A stretch of 64,000 nt of DNA from Gymnorhina tibicen. Lineage: Eukaryota > Chordata > Aves > Passeriformes > Artamidae. The notes below the pieces were generated by a model, which was not told where the DNA came from, ran no database searches, and worked only from the letters and a program-made list of their open reading frames with translations. Position 1 is the first letter of the stretch, and the number at the start of each line of letters is the position of its first letter. A program made the position numbers and the translations under genes. Of the stretch, positions 10,343-22,200 are shown piece after piece. Where the stretch lies: contig VXAZ01002400.1 in the NCBI GenBank assembly GCA_013399875.1, positions 477,256-541,255 on the forward strand, in the 5' to 3' direction.

Positions 10343-12404
10343 GAGGCCTTGGAATTAAGCATAAGGTTAAGCTTAATTACATCTCTCTGTTAGATGTCAG
10401 GATGAAACCTCTCAGGAGGGATGGAGAACCCGAGGGTTGCTGCTTTCCAGCCCTGAAAGAAACAGGGATTTTTCCAGCCCAGCCTGCCCAGTCAGCCCAG
10501 CAGCACTCGGCTCCTCTGTCTCCCCTTCCCCAACCGGGACCAGAGGGTGCAAATGGTAAAGTCAGTAACGCATAGAGGAGAACCAAAATATCCTACAGAG
10601 GAAGGATTTGGGCGGCCAGCACCTCTCTGGGTCGGCACAGAGGAGTGGAAGCTGCGGAGCAGAGGCTCTAGAATGTCCTTGATCCAGGGGAAACACTGAT
10701 CTGAGCTGCTGTAGGGCATTAGGAGAGTACGAATCCGGGCTGTGGAGTAGGGATAGAAACCCCCGGGCTGCCTGGCACCTGCGGAGCCAGACCCGTGCTA
10801 ATCCCTGACCCCCGTGCAGCTCCTGCAGGGAATGCAGGGGGTGAGGACAGATGCTCTGCTCCTGCAGGAACACCCAACAACGCTGAGGTTTGTCCTCTCA
10901 GAGAGCTGCTCTTGGAGATGGGGAGAGAGGGAAAGCAGTGAGGAATCATCTGTGATTAATGAAATCAGAGTGCACACGTCCGCAGGGATCAGATCAGCCC
11001 CGGACGGGGATGTTCAGCGCCGCTGGGCAGGATTAAGCCCCCGTCTGTCTCCTCCAGCACCTTGCACTGATACTGGCCACAGCCAGATGTGTCTGGGGAA
11101 GGTGTAAGAAGTCTGGGAGCAGGCAGACACCCTCCCACCCCTAGTGTTTTCCCTCCTCTGCCTCTCTGCCCTGTTTCCCTGCCATGCAAAGGGGACTGTG
11201 GTGGGTGCTGTGCTCTGGGCTGTGGGGTGAGCTCTGTGTGCTGGAGGCTTTCATTATTTCTTTTTGGTTCTGAGCAGAAGATGCTGCATTTGGGGCTGGT
11301 GGCTGAGGTTGCAATGTGACCCACGACACCGGGGACATGATGGGGACAGTGGGCTCTGAGACCTGGGCTGTGCTGCTCGCTCCTGGGGACACCACACTGG
11401 CCCAGCCTCTTGTCCAGGAGCATGGACATAGAATTACAAAGTCCAGCCAGCTCAAGGAGGGGAGCAAGGCAGGGAGTAGAAGCACTTTTCTGCATTTATT
11501 TTGTATTTGAAATTCTCCCTGGCAGCTCATACTCAGCAGGTTAAATCCCTTTCCCTCTCTCCCTTGGCACTAAGCCCACTGCAGCCCCAGCTCTGACCCC
11601 AGCCGTGGTCTCAGAGGACACGGACATGGATTTTTCCGAGTCGTTCCCTCCAGCAAAGGCAAATGATGGGTGAAGCTCAGGAGTGGCCAGCTGGGGACAG
11701 GCACTGGATCTGCACTGTGTGCTGCTGCCTCCGTGGGTGACCTGAGCACCTTCCCAGCCCCAGGGCAGGATCTTGTCTCCATGTGCCCCTGTTCCCACCT
11801 TATTGCCCTCCTTGGCACCTGGATCCTGCCACTCTCTGGAGGGTGAAGGGCTGGTGCCCATCACGCTGCTGCTGCTGCTGTTGAGCCTCCTCGACTGCAG
11901 CTTTGCTGTAGAAATGCTGGGTTTTTCTCTCTAGAAAAAAGATTCATGTTTTCTTAGATCTGCAAGGCTAATTGAGCAGAGGAATTGATTACCATGGCCG
12001 TGAAAAATGTCTTATCTCTTTAAGTCTATAAAGGACTCGTGCTGATGTAGTTACGAAATCCCTGTGAAGTCCCTGAGGTGTGTTCTGCCAGAGACCAGAG
12101 CTGCTGGTGGGGTCCCTTCCCTTGAGAAACACAAAATCCAGGGAGCTATGCCCATTGCCTGATGCCTCTCCAGTAGGGAGCTGTGATTTCTGTCTCAAGT
12201 GGCTCCATGTGGCTCCAATCAGCAGGACTTTTCCTTGTCCATAGCGGAGGAGCAGCTTTTAAATTGCTGGGATGAGGCTGATGCTGGTGCATCTCGGCTC
12301 ACCAGTGCTGTTCATCCTCGGTTCTCCTCTTCCCCTTGGCCCGAAAATGTGGGACTTGTCAATCCTAAACATGCTGGAAGCACTGAGATACTGAGACACT
12401 TAGA
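10343..12404. other. non-coding stretch, (CTG)n at 11866
   Basis: GC-moderate unique sequence. A short CTG run occurs near 11866-11880. Overlapping frames of up to 168 codons (10989-11495, minus) have no recognisable domain and no supporting splice or promoter context. Confidence 0.45.
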
Positions 12405-12850
12405 TTCACAGAATCACAGAATGGTTTGGGTTGGAAGGGATCTCTTAAAGCTCATCCAGTTCCACCCCCTGCCATGGGCAGGGACACCTTCCACTACCCC
12501 AGGGTGCTCCAAACCCTGTTCATCCTGGCCTTGGACACCTCCAGGGATGGGGCAGCCACAGCTTCTCTGGGCAGCCTGTGCCAGGGCCTCACCGCCCTTG
12601 CAGGGAAGAAATTTTTTCCTAACATCTCATCTAACCCTGCCCTTCTTGAGCTTAAAGCCATTCCACCTTGTCCTGTCACTTCATCCCTTGTCCAAAGTCC
12701 CTCTCCAGTGCTCCTTTAGGCACTGGAAGGGGCTCTAAAGCCACCCTCTAACCTTCTCTTCTCCAGGCTGAACAGCTCCAGCTCCCAGCCTGGCTCCAGA
12801 GCAGAGGGGCTCCAGGATCACCTTCATGGCCTCCTCGTGGTTTCTGAGCT
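12405..12850 (-). mobile_element. CR1 LINE, ~450 bp
   Basis: Minus-sense copy with an intact 3' end (TTCACAGAATCACAGAATGG, GGGTTGGAAGGGATC), the CCATGGGCAGGGACACC and GGGATGGGGCAGCCACAGC blocks, CTTGTCCTGTCACTTCATCC, and the start of the ORF2-derived part (CTTCTCTTCTCCAGGCTGAA, CCCAGCCTGGCTCCAGAGC). It ends around GAGGAGGCCATGAAGG on the minus strand. Confidence 0.95.
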
Positions 12851-15800
12851 CCAGGAGGAAATACAGTGAGAGGCACCATCCCCTGGTGTAGTCAGACAGC
12901 TCTGATGTTTTAACTCTGCCTCTTGCTCTGAACCTCAGCGTCCCTTTCTGACGCTCACATGTGTGCAGAGCCACACGGAGAATTACAGGCACCCAGTATT
13001 ACAAAGCCAGACTTTGGGACATTCTGCGTGTTTAGGATGAATCCTGGGCCATTAGCAATCACTCCTTGGGTTCTTTTTTTTTCCCACCAGGGTAGTATCA
13101 GCAGTCCAAGTGGATGCTTTCTATTTACTTTTTTTCCCCCGTGTATTCTTTGTGGTGAGAACCACGTAGCGAGCAATCCGTGTGCTCCAAACAAGATAAT
13201 GCAGAGATACAGCAGACCCCCTGCTTGGCTGGAGATTGCTGGATAATATATGGCATTCTGCTGAGATAATAACCCAAAATGGAGCGAGTTTTTCTCCCTG
13301 CAGCATTTACATCAAATACTTAAGGTAGCCCTTTGTGGACAGAGAAGTCAGAGGTGGCATCATCTGACTGGAGAACAGAAAGGACTTGAAATAGGGGGAT
13401 AAAAAGAGCTAGTCATCGAGATGATTTCATTTTCTTGAGCTTGCAAGGCTTGGGAGGCCGTGGGATGAAAGGGGATGGAGGGAATAATTGGAATTATGAA
13501 GTGTGGGCAGCGAGCTTGCTGCTGGGGAGTTAATGAGCTATATGAAAATTAAATCCCCGGCACGAGAACTCGCTTCCCCTTGGTTTTTTTCCCTGCTGGC
13601 TGCCAGCAGGTACTAGAAAATGGGATTTTGCCATGGATGATGCCAGGCCAACCTGCTGTCACCAGATTTCTTTCTTCGAAAGGGAACAGAGCTTCTAGGC
13701 AAGGCAAATGCAGTGTCTGGAGTCTGCCTGCCTTCCCTAAAGCACTGACCATGTGCTGGCAGGAGATTGCCGAGGGAGTCTGAGGGTCAGTGTTGCTACT
13801 GTGGCCTGGGGAAGGGCTGTGAAAGCAAGGGGGTGAGTTAGGGGTGATGTAAAACAGGGCAAATGCCATATTGCAAAGGGTGAGCCCAAGAATCTGGGAG
13901 ATGAAGCTGATTTTCCCCTAAACTGAGGGCTCATGAGCGGGAATTAAAAGGAGAACAAAGACCTTGGTGCATTCCCTGTGTGCCATCGATATGGGATGCT
14001 GCTGGGGAAAAGGAAAATGTGACCCTAAAGCATAATAAGCAAAATAAAGATGAGGAAATATTTAAGGACTCTGCTAAATTCTGGGGAAGCCTCTTCGGGA
14101 ATGTGCCACAGAGTTCTGGTGTTTGCCCCCAAGAAGGGTGAGTTTAAATCGCAGCAGGTGCAGCACAGGGGTGTTGGGAAGGGCAGGGGAAAAGGGCCTA
14201 TTTTAGGCGAGGAGCTGAAAAATATCATCCGTGTTTGGCCAAGGATGCTGGGAGAGGACGTGATGCCTGTCTATAAATACTGCGGGAATGTAAACACCAG
14301 GGAGGGAGGCAAACTGATTTAACTGGAAGGGCCGTGTCAGCAGAAAAACAAATCTGAACCGGGCAGGAATAAATCTGAGAGGGGATCAGCACATGGCTGT
14401 GGGGTCCTGGCATGGCTGGGGCTAATAGGATTGTCGGGGGTGAAAGACCTCAAAACTTACTTTGAGGCAGAGCTTGTTAAACTGATGAAAGATCTGCCAG
14501 GGCCGTTTTCTGCCGGCAGCAAAGTGGGGGCTGAGCTGGGAAATCCCTTTGGGGGTGTATCACTGTGAGCTCCCTGACTTGCATCCACAACATCCTGGTG
14601 ACCCTGAGCCTATGGTAACAGGAGTAGGGACTATTCATAGCACCACAGGATTCTTTATTTGTGTTTTTCCGTGCCTATCCCATGCTCTTTGTAAAAAAAA
14701 TAAAAAAGGAATATTTGAAATTTATACTGGAATAGCTGAAAATGCCTCCTTGCACCAGGCTGGATGGGTATCAGGATTAACACGGGGGCTCTCAGCAAGG
14801 TCCCTGCTGCAGGTACAGAGGAGCTTGTGAGGGTCCTGTGCTGGTGAGCAGAAGATGCTCGTGGTGGGGCATGCTCAGCCCTGCCTGAGACAAGGATGTG
14901 TGGGCACAAACCCACTCTGAGCTGCTGCATATTGCTCCTATCATGGGAACCACAATATTGCATCAGCACCTTATGGTAGCAGACCAGAAATGGGCAAAAA
15001 TTTACTTTTTTCTCAGTTTATCTGAGCATTTCCTGCAACCCGAGGGCCTCCAGACAGATGGAACATAAAGCTCTCGGTGTTTTTTGGGGTAGGCCTTCAT
15101 AGGGCGATTTGTGGGCTTCCAGCCACGCTTGAGATTTTGGAAAGGGTCTTGCGAGGGAGGTGGGAGAAGCTCCCCTGGGGCAGAAGGGTGTTTGTTCTGC
15201 AGCAGGAGCAGACCCAGGAATGATTTCCCTATTTTTTTTCCCTAGGCATTTCAGTTTTGTTAATCAGACGAAGCTCACAGAACTGTTAATTTGTTGGGCT
15301 GGAATTAACCTCGTGATGAGGGTGTTTGGATAAAGCCTTTGGGAAGCCGTGCTGTTTGGACACAAAAGGGGGTTTGCTGAAGCTTATGTGGGGTCACAGT
15401 GGCCTAATTAGGATTTAGGGGAAATGGTGTTTTTTGTAAATGGGTTTTTAGGTAAAGGAAGGAGGTGGCTGGAATGTGCTGTTAGATGTGGAGTGTAGCG
15501 TTAAATGAGCATGTAAATGAGATGACTCTCATTAGAAAAGGGCAAGTTTGATGAACAGTTCCTGAGAGCTTTCCCTGGAATGATGCCTTTGACTTCTGCC
15601 TCCTGCCTTATTATGGCAGGACAAGGAGGCTGGGAGGGTGGGAGGGATAATGAACTGCTGGGAGCACTGGGAGAGCATGGCTTTGATGCTGGCAGTAAGG
15701 AGCAATCATTTCACCTCTGAGCCCATCTGAGCATCAACCCAAAATTTATCTGCTTGGGAATATGGCAAAACCACCATCAGGCCCAGGAGGCTGAGGTTTG

Positions 15801-17469
15801 GCTAAAAGTTGTGGTCAGTGGTGGTGGAGGTTTTTGGCAGGGCTCGTGTCTAGGGCCCTGCTGGGGCTGGCGTGGGCAGGTGAGTCTCTCCTGGGTGTGC
15901 TTATGGTCCAGCCCAGGGTTGCATGGGAAGTTCTTCCCAGCATCTCCCAAAATTCTCCCCAGGAGCAGCCCAGCACTCAGGCCTGCCACAAGCCATGGTG
16001 GAGAACAAGTCCAGAGTTACATCGTGCACTTGGGATGAAGCACTGCTGGTTTTTTCCTGCCTAAAATAATCTTGACTATTAAGCCTTGAGCCCTAGACCT
16101 TCTCAGCCTGACAACAGCACTTCAAGATGATTCCCCTTGATCTCTCTCCTTGCTGAAACAACCTGCGTGTGCTGGCTGTGTGCTCCAGCCCAGCTGAGCA
16201 CAAAGGCTCCAGGGATGAAAGCAAAATCCCATTTGTCTTTCCTGAATGCAAACAGTTGGAGGATCAGCGATGTCCATCCCATTTAGAAGCAGGTTAGAGC
16301 AATTTTCAGGTGCAGGGGATGCATTTTGCTGAATAAGGTGGGTTTTGTTACCATTCCTGCTTCTCATCAGCTGCATTCCTGAATTTGGTGATCACCTCCT
16401 TTGGTTTATTGGAAATAGGCTGGCAGACATCGGGAGAGCCTTGGGGATTAATGGAGTGGAGCTGTTTTTATGGAATCTCTGTTGGATCATCCAAGTGAGG
16501 CTGAAAAGGATTTTCTGAGCTCCTCAGCTCTCTTGGAGGAGGTTTTAAGCTCTGAGACACATCTCCAGTCAGATATCCCCAGCTGATGTAGATGTTTGTG
16601 GTTCTCCTGGACAACTTTTCTTTGAGACCAGGAGGTTGATGCCCTGAGCATCTGTGAGACCATCAGACCCCAAGTATTTTCCTTCTGGGCTCATATTCTT
16701 CTGGGCCAGAAATGAAATCTGTCTCATGCTCCCTCCACGCTGCTTTTCCTCATCCCTCCTGCATCTTTGACCTTTAACTGTGGGTTTGTCAGGGCCAGGA
16801 TTACCCCTACAGTCAGTGCAGGCTTAGGCAACGAGGTCCCGGCGTTGCTTACACCCCCCAGCAGGAACTGACATTCCCTGGTGCTGGAAGCTGCACGAAC
16901 CAACCCTCAAATTGCAGCAGCTCCCACGCTGCTCCCCCAACTCTGACTGCAGCCATTGGCAGCCCTGTAATTGTCACTGTAATTGCAGGGGACTTGGAAA
17001 CCCTGAGCCCTGCCAGAAACATAACTTAATCTTTCCTGAGCTGTTGCTTTTGAGGGCTGAGTGCGGGGATTTGCTCTTGGTGTGGTGGCAGGGGATCAGT
17101 CCTGAGCCCAGTGCTGGCAGGGAGGGTCTGGGTGCTGCTGCTCCCTCCCAGTGCAGAACAAAGAGCCCAGGTAAGCTCGTTACAGGGGCTTATTCAGCAG
17201 ATGGAAGAGCTGTTGCCAGGTAGATCTGATTGCTCATTAATATGCCACTGGCCTCATTTGTGTGCCCTGCTCACCTCTGGCTCTATCTTCGTCTGGTGCA
17301 GGGATTGTGTTTCCAGCCCAGCCTGTCCCTGGCATCCTGTTTCCATTGTTCCTCACCTTCCCAGATGGAAATAACTGGTGAGGGAGCTGGATACGACCAT
17401 GCCCGTGCCTGGGGCTTGAGAGATGTCCCGAATGTGGCACTGGGTCACAGTCCCAAGGCTATGGAGAAA
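12851..17469. other. long non-coding stretch
   Basis: More than 4.6 kb without a recognisable transposon, gene or RNA. AT-rich patches with TAAT cores occur at about 13475-13560 (AATAATTGGAATTATG, GTTAATGAGC, AAATTAAATCC) and 15255-15320 (GTTAATCAG, CTGTTAATTTG, GGAATTAACC). A 9-base direct repeat CTGTAATTG is at 16965-16973 and 16977-16985. Open frames here are short and unrelated to known proteins. Confidence 0.45.
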
Positions 17470-17621
17470 TGATGCCCCATCCCTGGAAGTGTCCAAGGCC
17501 AGGCTGGACAGGGCTTGGAGCAGTCTGGTCTATGGAAGGTGTCCCTGCCCATGGCAGGGGGTTGGAACGAGATGGTCTGTAAGGTCCCTTCCAACCCAAA
17601 CCATTCTATGAACCTATGATT
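17470..17621 (+). mobile_element. CR1 LINE 3' fragment
   Basis: Plus-sense copy with GCCCCATCCCTGGAAGTGTC, GGCCAGGCTGGACAGGGC, GGAAGGTGTCCCTGCCCATG and the complete 3' end CCAACCCAAACCATTCTATG followed by AACCTATGATT. It is the only plus-sense CR1 in the first 23.9 kb. Confidence 0.95.
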
Positions 17622-17879
17622 TGACTGCAAGAGGTACCAAAGGTTTCTGTATCTTCTCCAGCTGTGCTCTCCCAGTGTTAAAAAAAACCCCTGGGGAGGG
17701 TGTTTGTGAGCATGTTGACATGGGGATGGGTGGGTGACAAAAAACACCTCATCCTGCAGCACAGCAGGGAGCAATTTGGGGCTGGGAACCTGCTGTGTTC
17801 ACCTATAGCATCTATCAAAACCTCCCCGAAAAACCAAAGCCTGGCAAAATCCCTCCTCCCGTTTCATTCTTTCTTAAAT

Positions 17880-18580
17880 GTTTGCCATCAGTACATTTGG
17901 TTCTCCATTTTCCCTGGTACTGAAGTGAGAGATTTCATAATGATTCACACTGTGTTCTGCTGAGCAGCTTCAAGCAGCAACTGGGGAGTCTGTTAAACAG
18001 GCATCCAGCCCGGAATATTTTGTACACTATCTAAATGCAGCACTGTAATTAAAAGACATGCTTGAAATAAATGACAGAGAGCTTGGGGTTTGTGGTTTTT
18101 TTCCCTCCTTTTTTTTCCTTTTTCCTTCCCCAAGGGAGGTAGGAAGGCGGGTGGAAGTTGCACTGAAGTACCAAAAGGCACAACAAGCACATTTGAACAA
18201 ATAATATCCAACAATGCGGGTCGACGGAATTGCTTTCAAATGCTGCATGTTCGGTTATCACCCAGGGAACTTTCTGTCTGATTAAAAATAATTATTGCTG
18301 GCATTAAATCTGTTCAGAATTACTCAGCGCAATTCGTCTCCTACCGCACGCCGCTACCATATGCCTGGTCTGTTGAGTGAAAAATGTCTCTTTTATTCGG
18401 ATAAATAATGCTTTGTAAATATTTAGAGATGAATGTTCTGGATCAGCGAGCGGCTATTTTTTCCCTGATGATAAATATGTGCAAATGAGCTTGTTTTTGG
18501 CGGCGGCTCCATTTGAGGCAGGCACTATGTGGGGCCAGATTAATCCCTATGTGAGCGTGCAGGGGCTGTGCCAGGATGAT
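17880..18580. promoter_or_regulatory. large candidate conserved non-coding block
   Basis: About 700 bp of unique, AT-rich sequence that keeps many isolated CpGs (GCGGGTCGACGG, CAGCGCAATTCG, CCTACCGCACGCCGC, TATTCGG, CAGCGAGCGGC). It contains repeated homeodomain-type cores (TGTAATTAAAAG, GATTAAAAATAATTATTG, GGCATTAAATC, GAATTACTC), AAATAATATCC and GATAAATAATGC. No ORF or transposon explains it. CpG retention in AT-rich unmethylated-like sequence is common in strongly constrained developmental enhancers. The T/C-rich interruption at 18095-18130 divides it into two parts. Confidence 0.35.
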
Positions 18581-18603
18581 TTACCATGGGGACAGCAGAA
18601 GGG

Positions 18604-19238
18604 TCACAGAATCATGGAAGAGTTTGGGTTTAAGGCCATCTCCTTCCAAAACTACTGCAATGAGCAGAGATACCTTCCCCTAGGCCCGGGTGCTCCAAGC
18701 CCCATCCAGCCTGGCCTTGGACACTTCTAGGGATGGGGCAGCCGCAGCTTCTCTGGAAAACCAGTGCCAGGGCCTCACCACCCTCACTGCCAGGAATTCC
18801 TTCCCAATATCCCACTAACCCTGCCCTCTGGCAGTGGGAAGCCATTCCCCCTTGNCACCCCCAGCTCTCCCAGCCTGGCTCCGGAGTAGAGGGGCTCCAG
18901 CCCTCAGAGCATTTCTGTGGCCTCCTCTGGACTTGCTCCAACAGGTCCACGTCCTTCTGTTGGGGGTCCCAGAGCTGGATGCAGCACTGCAGGTGGGGTC
19001 TCATGAGAATGAAGCAGAGGGGAAGAACCCCCTCCCTCACCGGCTGCCTGAGCTGCTTTGGATGCAGCCCAGGACAATGGGCTGCCAGCGCACATTGCCA
19101 GGTGATGTCCAGCCTTTCATCCACCAGCATCCCAAATCCTTCTTGGCAGAGCTGCTTTCAATCCCTTCAGCCCCAGCTTGTATCATACTAAGGGTTGCCC
19201 CAATCCAGGTGCAGAACCTTGCACTTGGTCACTTCTGC
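18604..19238 (-). mobile_element. CR1 LINE, longest copy, with ORF2 C-terminus
   Basis: Minus-sense copy that extends furthest 5'. A minus frame (18630-19130) still encodes a mutated CR1 ORF2 C-terminus: LVDERLDIT, LPLCFILMRPHLQ, DVDLLEQVQRR, matching the end of the reverse transcriptase protein of this LINE family. The 3' end on the + strand is TCACAGAATCATGGAAG. A single ambiguous base at 18855 marks a junction where roughly 110 bp present in the related copy at 9857 are absent. Not functional. Confidence 0.93.
18855..18855. other. single ambiguous base inside CR1
   Basis: One N between CCCCCTTG and CACCCCCAGC. It sits exactly at the point where this CR1 copy skips a segment that sister copies keep, so it is more likely a collapsed or unresolved join than a random miscall. 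Confidence 0.95.
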
Positions 19239-22200
19239 TGCCGAGCAAGTGGGGAGAAAACTTTAAGGGATTTTAAAATCTATTAAGATATCTGCAATGC
19301 CTTCCATTCAAACATGGTTGCAGGTACCTGGATTTTGGGCAAATGCCATGGATTTCCCTCATTCCTGCTGCTGAAGTCCCAGGAGGATCCATGGGACATT
19401 GGCAAGAGTACAAGAACTGGATCCCACTTTGTGTCTGGATCTGACCCTGCTCCCCACAAATGGAAGGAGGGTTTGTTTAAGAAATGGGACACATGAACCT
19501 CTTGGCATGCCCAGACTCCTGCCTGGTGCCGACAGAGGCTCATGGGACTGGATGGGATCATGGGTTATAGCTCCTGGAGCCGTGACGGCAGCGGAGCTGA
19601 CGCTTTGCGTATTTCCCCTTTTACACTTCAAAAGTGCTGCAGGGAAACTGCTCAGCTCAGTGCCAAAAACCGTATTTGCTGAGCACATATAACCTCCAGG
19701 ACAGCTGCTCTGGCTGGGTCCTGGTGATTCATGGAAAGGGAACAGAGGGTGCACGGAATATTTAAAGCAATGCAGCTTTCACATGTTTTGTCCAGAGGCG
19801 TCGAATGAGATGAAATCTCTCCCACTGGTGAGATAACGGGCTCTGCGAGAGGTGAGGGTTCAGCCAGACACATCCCTCCACTCCCAAAATGACTCCCAGG
19901 GAGTGGAGGTGTTGGAGGGCACGTCCAAAAGATGAATTTCTTTCCCTCGGGACATGCACAGGAAGAGGGATGCAAATCCCAGGCCTCCAGCCATCTTCAC
20001 CGAGGCCCTGCCACCTCTTCACCTCCACCACCTCTTTCTCCCAGGCAAATTCCAAGTGGCCGGAGATCCCAGCTCGTGCTGCCGGCCTCAGCGAACACCC
20101 TCTGGATGTATTTGCTCTGCATTCCATTAAAACACGGAGGCAAACAACGGGCATTAATGAATTCCTTCGTTTATGATGACAATACGTTTTTGAGTCCTTC
20201 TATTGATTTGCCGAGCAAGCTGATAAAAAGAGCAAACCTTGCAGTATTTACCGCCCCGAGCCTAAGTGTGATGTCTGAATCAACAGAGCCTGTTTGCTTT
20301 TCGAAATTCAAATGAGGACAAAAATAATCTCCTTTTTCAGGAGGCCGGCAGGCCCCTGCAGGAGGGGTTTTGCCAAACTCACTCAAAAAGATGTCACATC
20401 TTGAGGCCAACCTGAAGGGCCTGGCTGGTGGAACTGGGATTTCCCCGAGCTTTTGGGTCTGTGCGGATGCACACAGGGGCAGACGGTGGGTCAAGCTGTG
20501 AAAACTGGAAACCAGAGCAAAAAAGCTTTTGACAGTCAGCTGAGTCATCAACTCCACGTGGTTAATTAGGCATAGTTCCTAATCGAAGTCATTATTTACC
20601 TTGGAAAGCAGGAGACTGGGCGGCTCCAGCCTTCACTTAGTGCAGGGCTGGCCTTTAATGTGTTTTCTAGGGAGGACAGTGGGAAACAGAGGCACACAAT
20701 TCCTTTGAGTGCATGGAGACAGGAAAAAACCCAAGAAATGAAGAAACTGGAGCCACTGGGAGAGTCAGTGTCACTTCTGGTGCTCTGGGTTTCTTCCACA
20801 CCTTCCCATGTTCAGTGGGAGCTGCAGGAGGGAGAGCGGTGGGAGTGGGAGGCCAGCTGGCCATAGGCTGGATCAAAGCCACCCTGTTCAGATTAACTAA
20901 AAAAACAAAAAAAAACCAACCAAAAAACCAAACAGGATTAAAGAATTTCCTTTCTCTCTCTGGAATACTGGAGACCACAGGCCATGCTTCTGCCTCCATG
21001 CTCACCCCGAGAGCGGATGGAGCAAACCTGTCCTCTGCTTTCCGCTCCAAAATGCAGCAGCATGCTCAAGCCTTGACCAAAGGGGCCATTACAAAGGCAA
21101 GTCAAAGCCTTGATTTAAACCAGCTTGTTCAAATATTTTCATGCTCCTTGTGGTTGGATTCCAGACTTTTACTCCCTGATTACTTTAGCCTGGAAAAAAA
21201 AGGGAGAAAAGAAAGGCCTGATTCAGTGATGAGGGCAGGGCACTGCTGAGCACAGGGTGCTACAGTTTCCCCAGGAATTCTTTGGGGTCTCAGAATGCCC
21301 TGCAGTAAATAAAAACAACCAAAGATTGCTAAAGATTAAGGGAGATAGTTTTGCCCATCTTAACGAGTTATAGGATGCTTTCCGGGAGAGTGAAGTTCGG
21401 GGGATGCTCCATGGACACTATTAACAGTTGTGGTTATTAATGAATATCTTGGGCTTTTGGCACCATCAAATTGCTTTTGTTCAGGACCCTGAAGGGACTT
21501 TGGGTTTCCTGGACACCCCATGGAGAGGGGCTGTGGGGATTCTTCCCATGTTTTTTGTTCCTCTGAAGTGGCAGCTGTGGGAGAGCAGGGGAGGCTCTGG
21601 GGCTGTGCTGGCTCCATCACTGACTCCAGGTTCACTCACAGATTATTTATGGTCATTACTGGCTTCTCATTCTTGGTGTCATGGAGATGCTCCACAAGCA
21701 AAAACCTCCCAGTGAGCTCATCTTGATGCCCAGACCCACATATTTTTATTTTGTTTTTCTGCAGCCAGGGATGTGCTTGCGGGATCCCCTTCAGAAGCCA
21801 CGAGCTTTGACAGCCGGGGGGGACACTGGAAGGTCTCCCCCGTACCCTACATGTGACAGGCACTTGTGTCCTTGTCCCCTTTGTTGGAGACATTAGGCCT
21901 GGAAAGCCCCTCATGGCCACAATCATCTCTCCAAGGCCACAGAGCAGGCACAGGATCAATGGCTTTTTTTTGGCAGAAGACGATTTTTAGGAGGAAGGAA
22001 GCAGCTGATGGTGGCGTGTGCTCTTCCCAAACAAAGATAAAGGAGGGTGCTCCAAATAGCTCCGTTCTTGCTGGCAAGGGGTATTTTTAACCAGCAACAC
22101 GACACAAAAATAACCCAGACGGCTGGAAAAAAAAGGAATGGCTGCTTTGCCACGAGAGGAGTTTGCTCTGTTTCATGGGCAAGGCAAGAAACATTTATTT

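Noticed and set aside
10989..11530. Overlapping minus frames of 129-168 codons
   Set aside because: Two frames overlap on the same GC-rich stretch, which is typical of chance stop-poor sequence. No family resemblance.
18630..19130. 166-codon minus frame as a possible host gene
   Set aside because: It is the mutated C-terminal part of CR1 ORF2 plus its 3' UTR, with an ambiguous base inside, so it is annotated as a mobile element.
20713..21249. 178-codon + frame
   Set aside because: Passes through an A-rich low-complexity patch, has no recognisable domain and no splice or promoter support.
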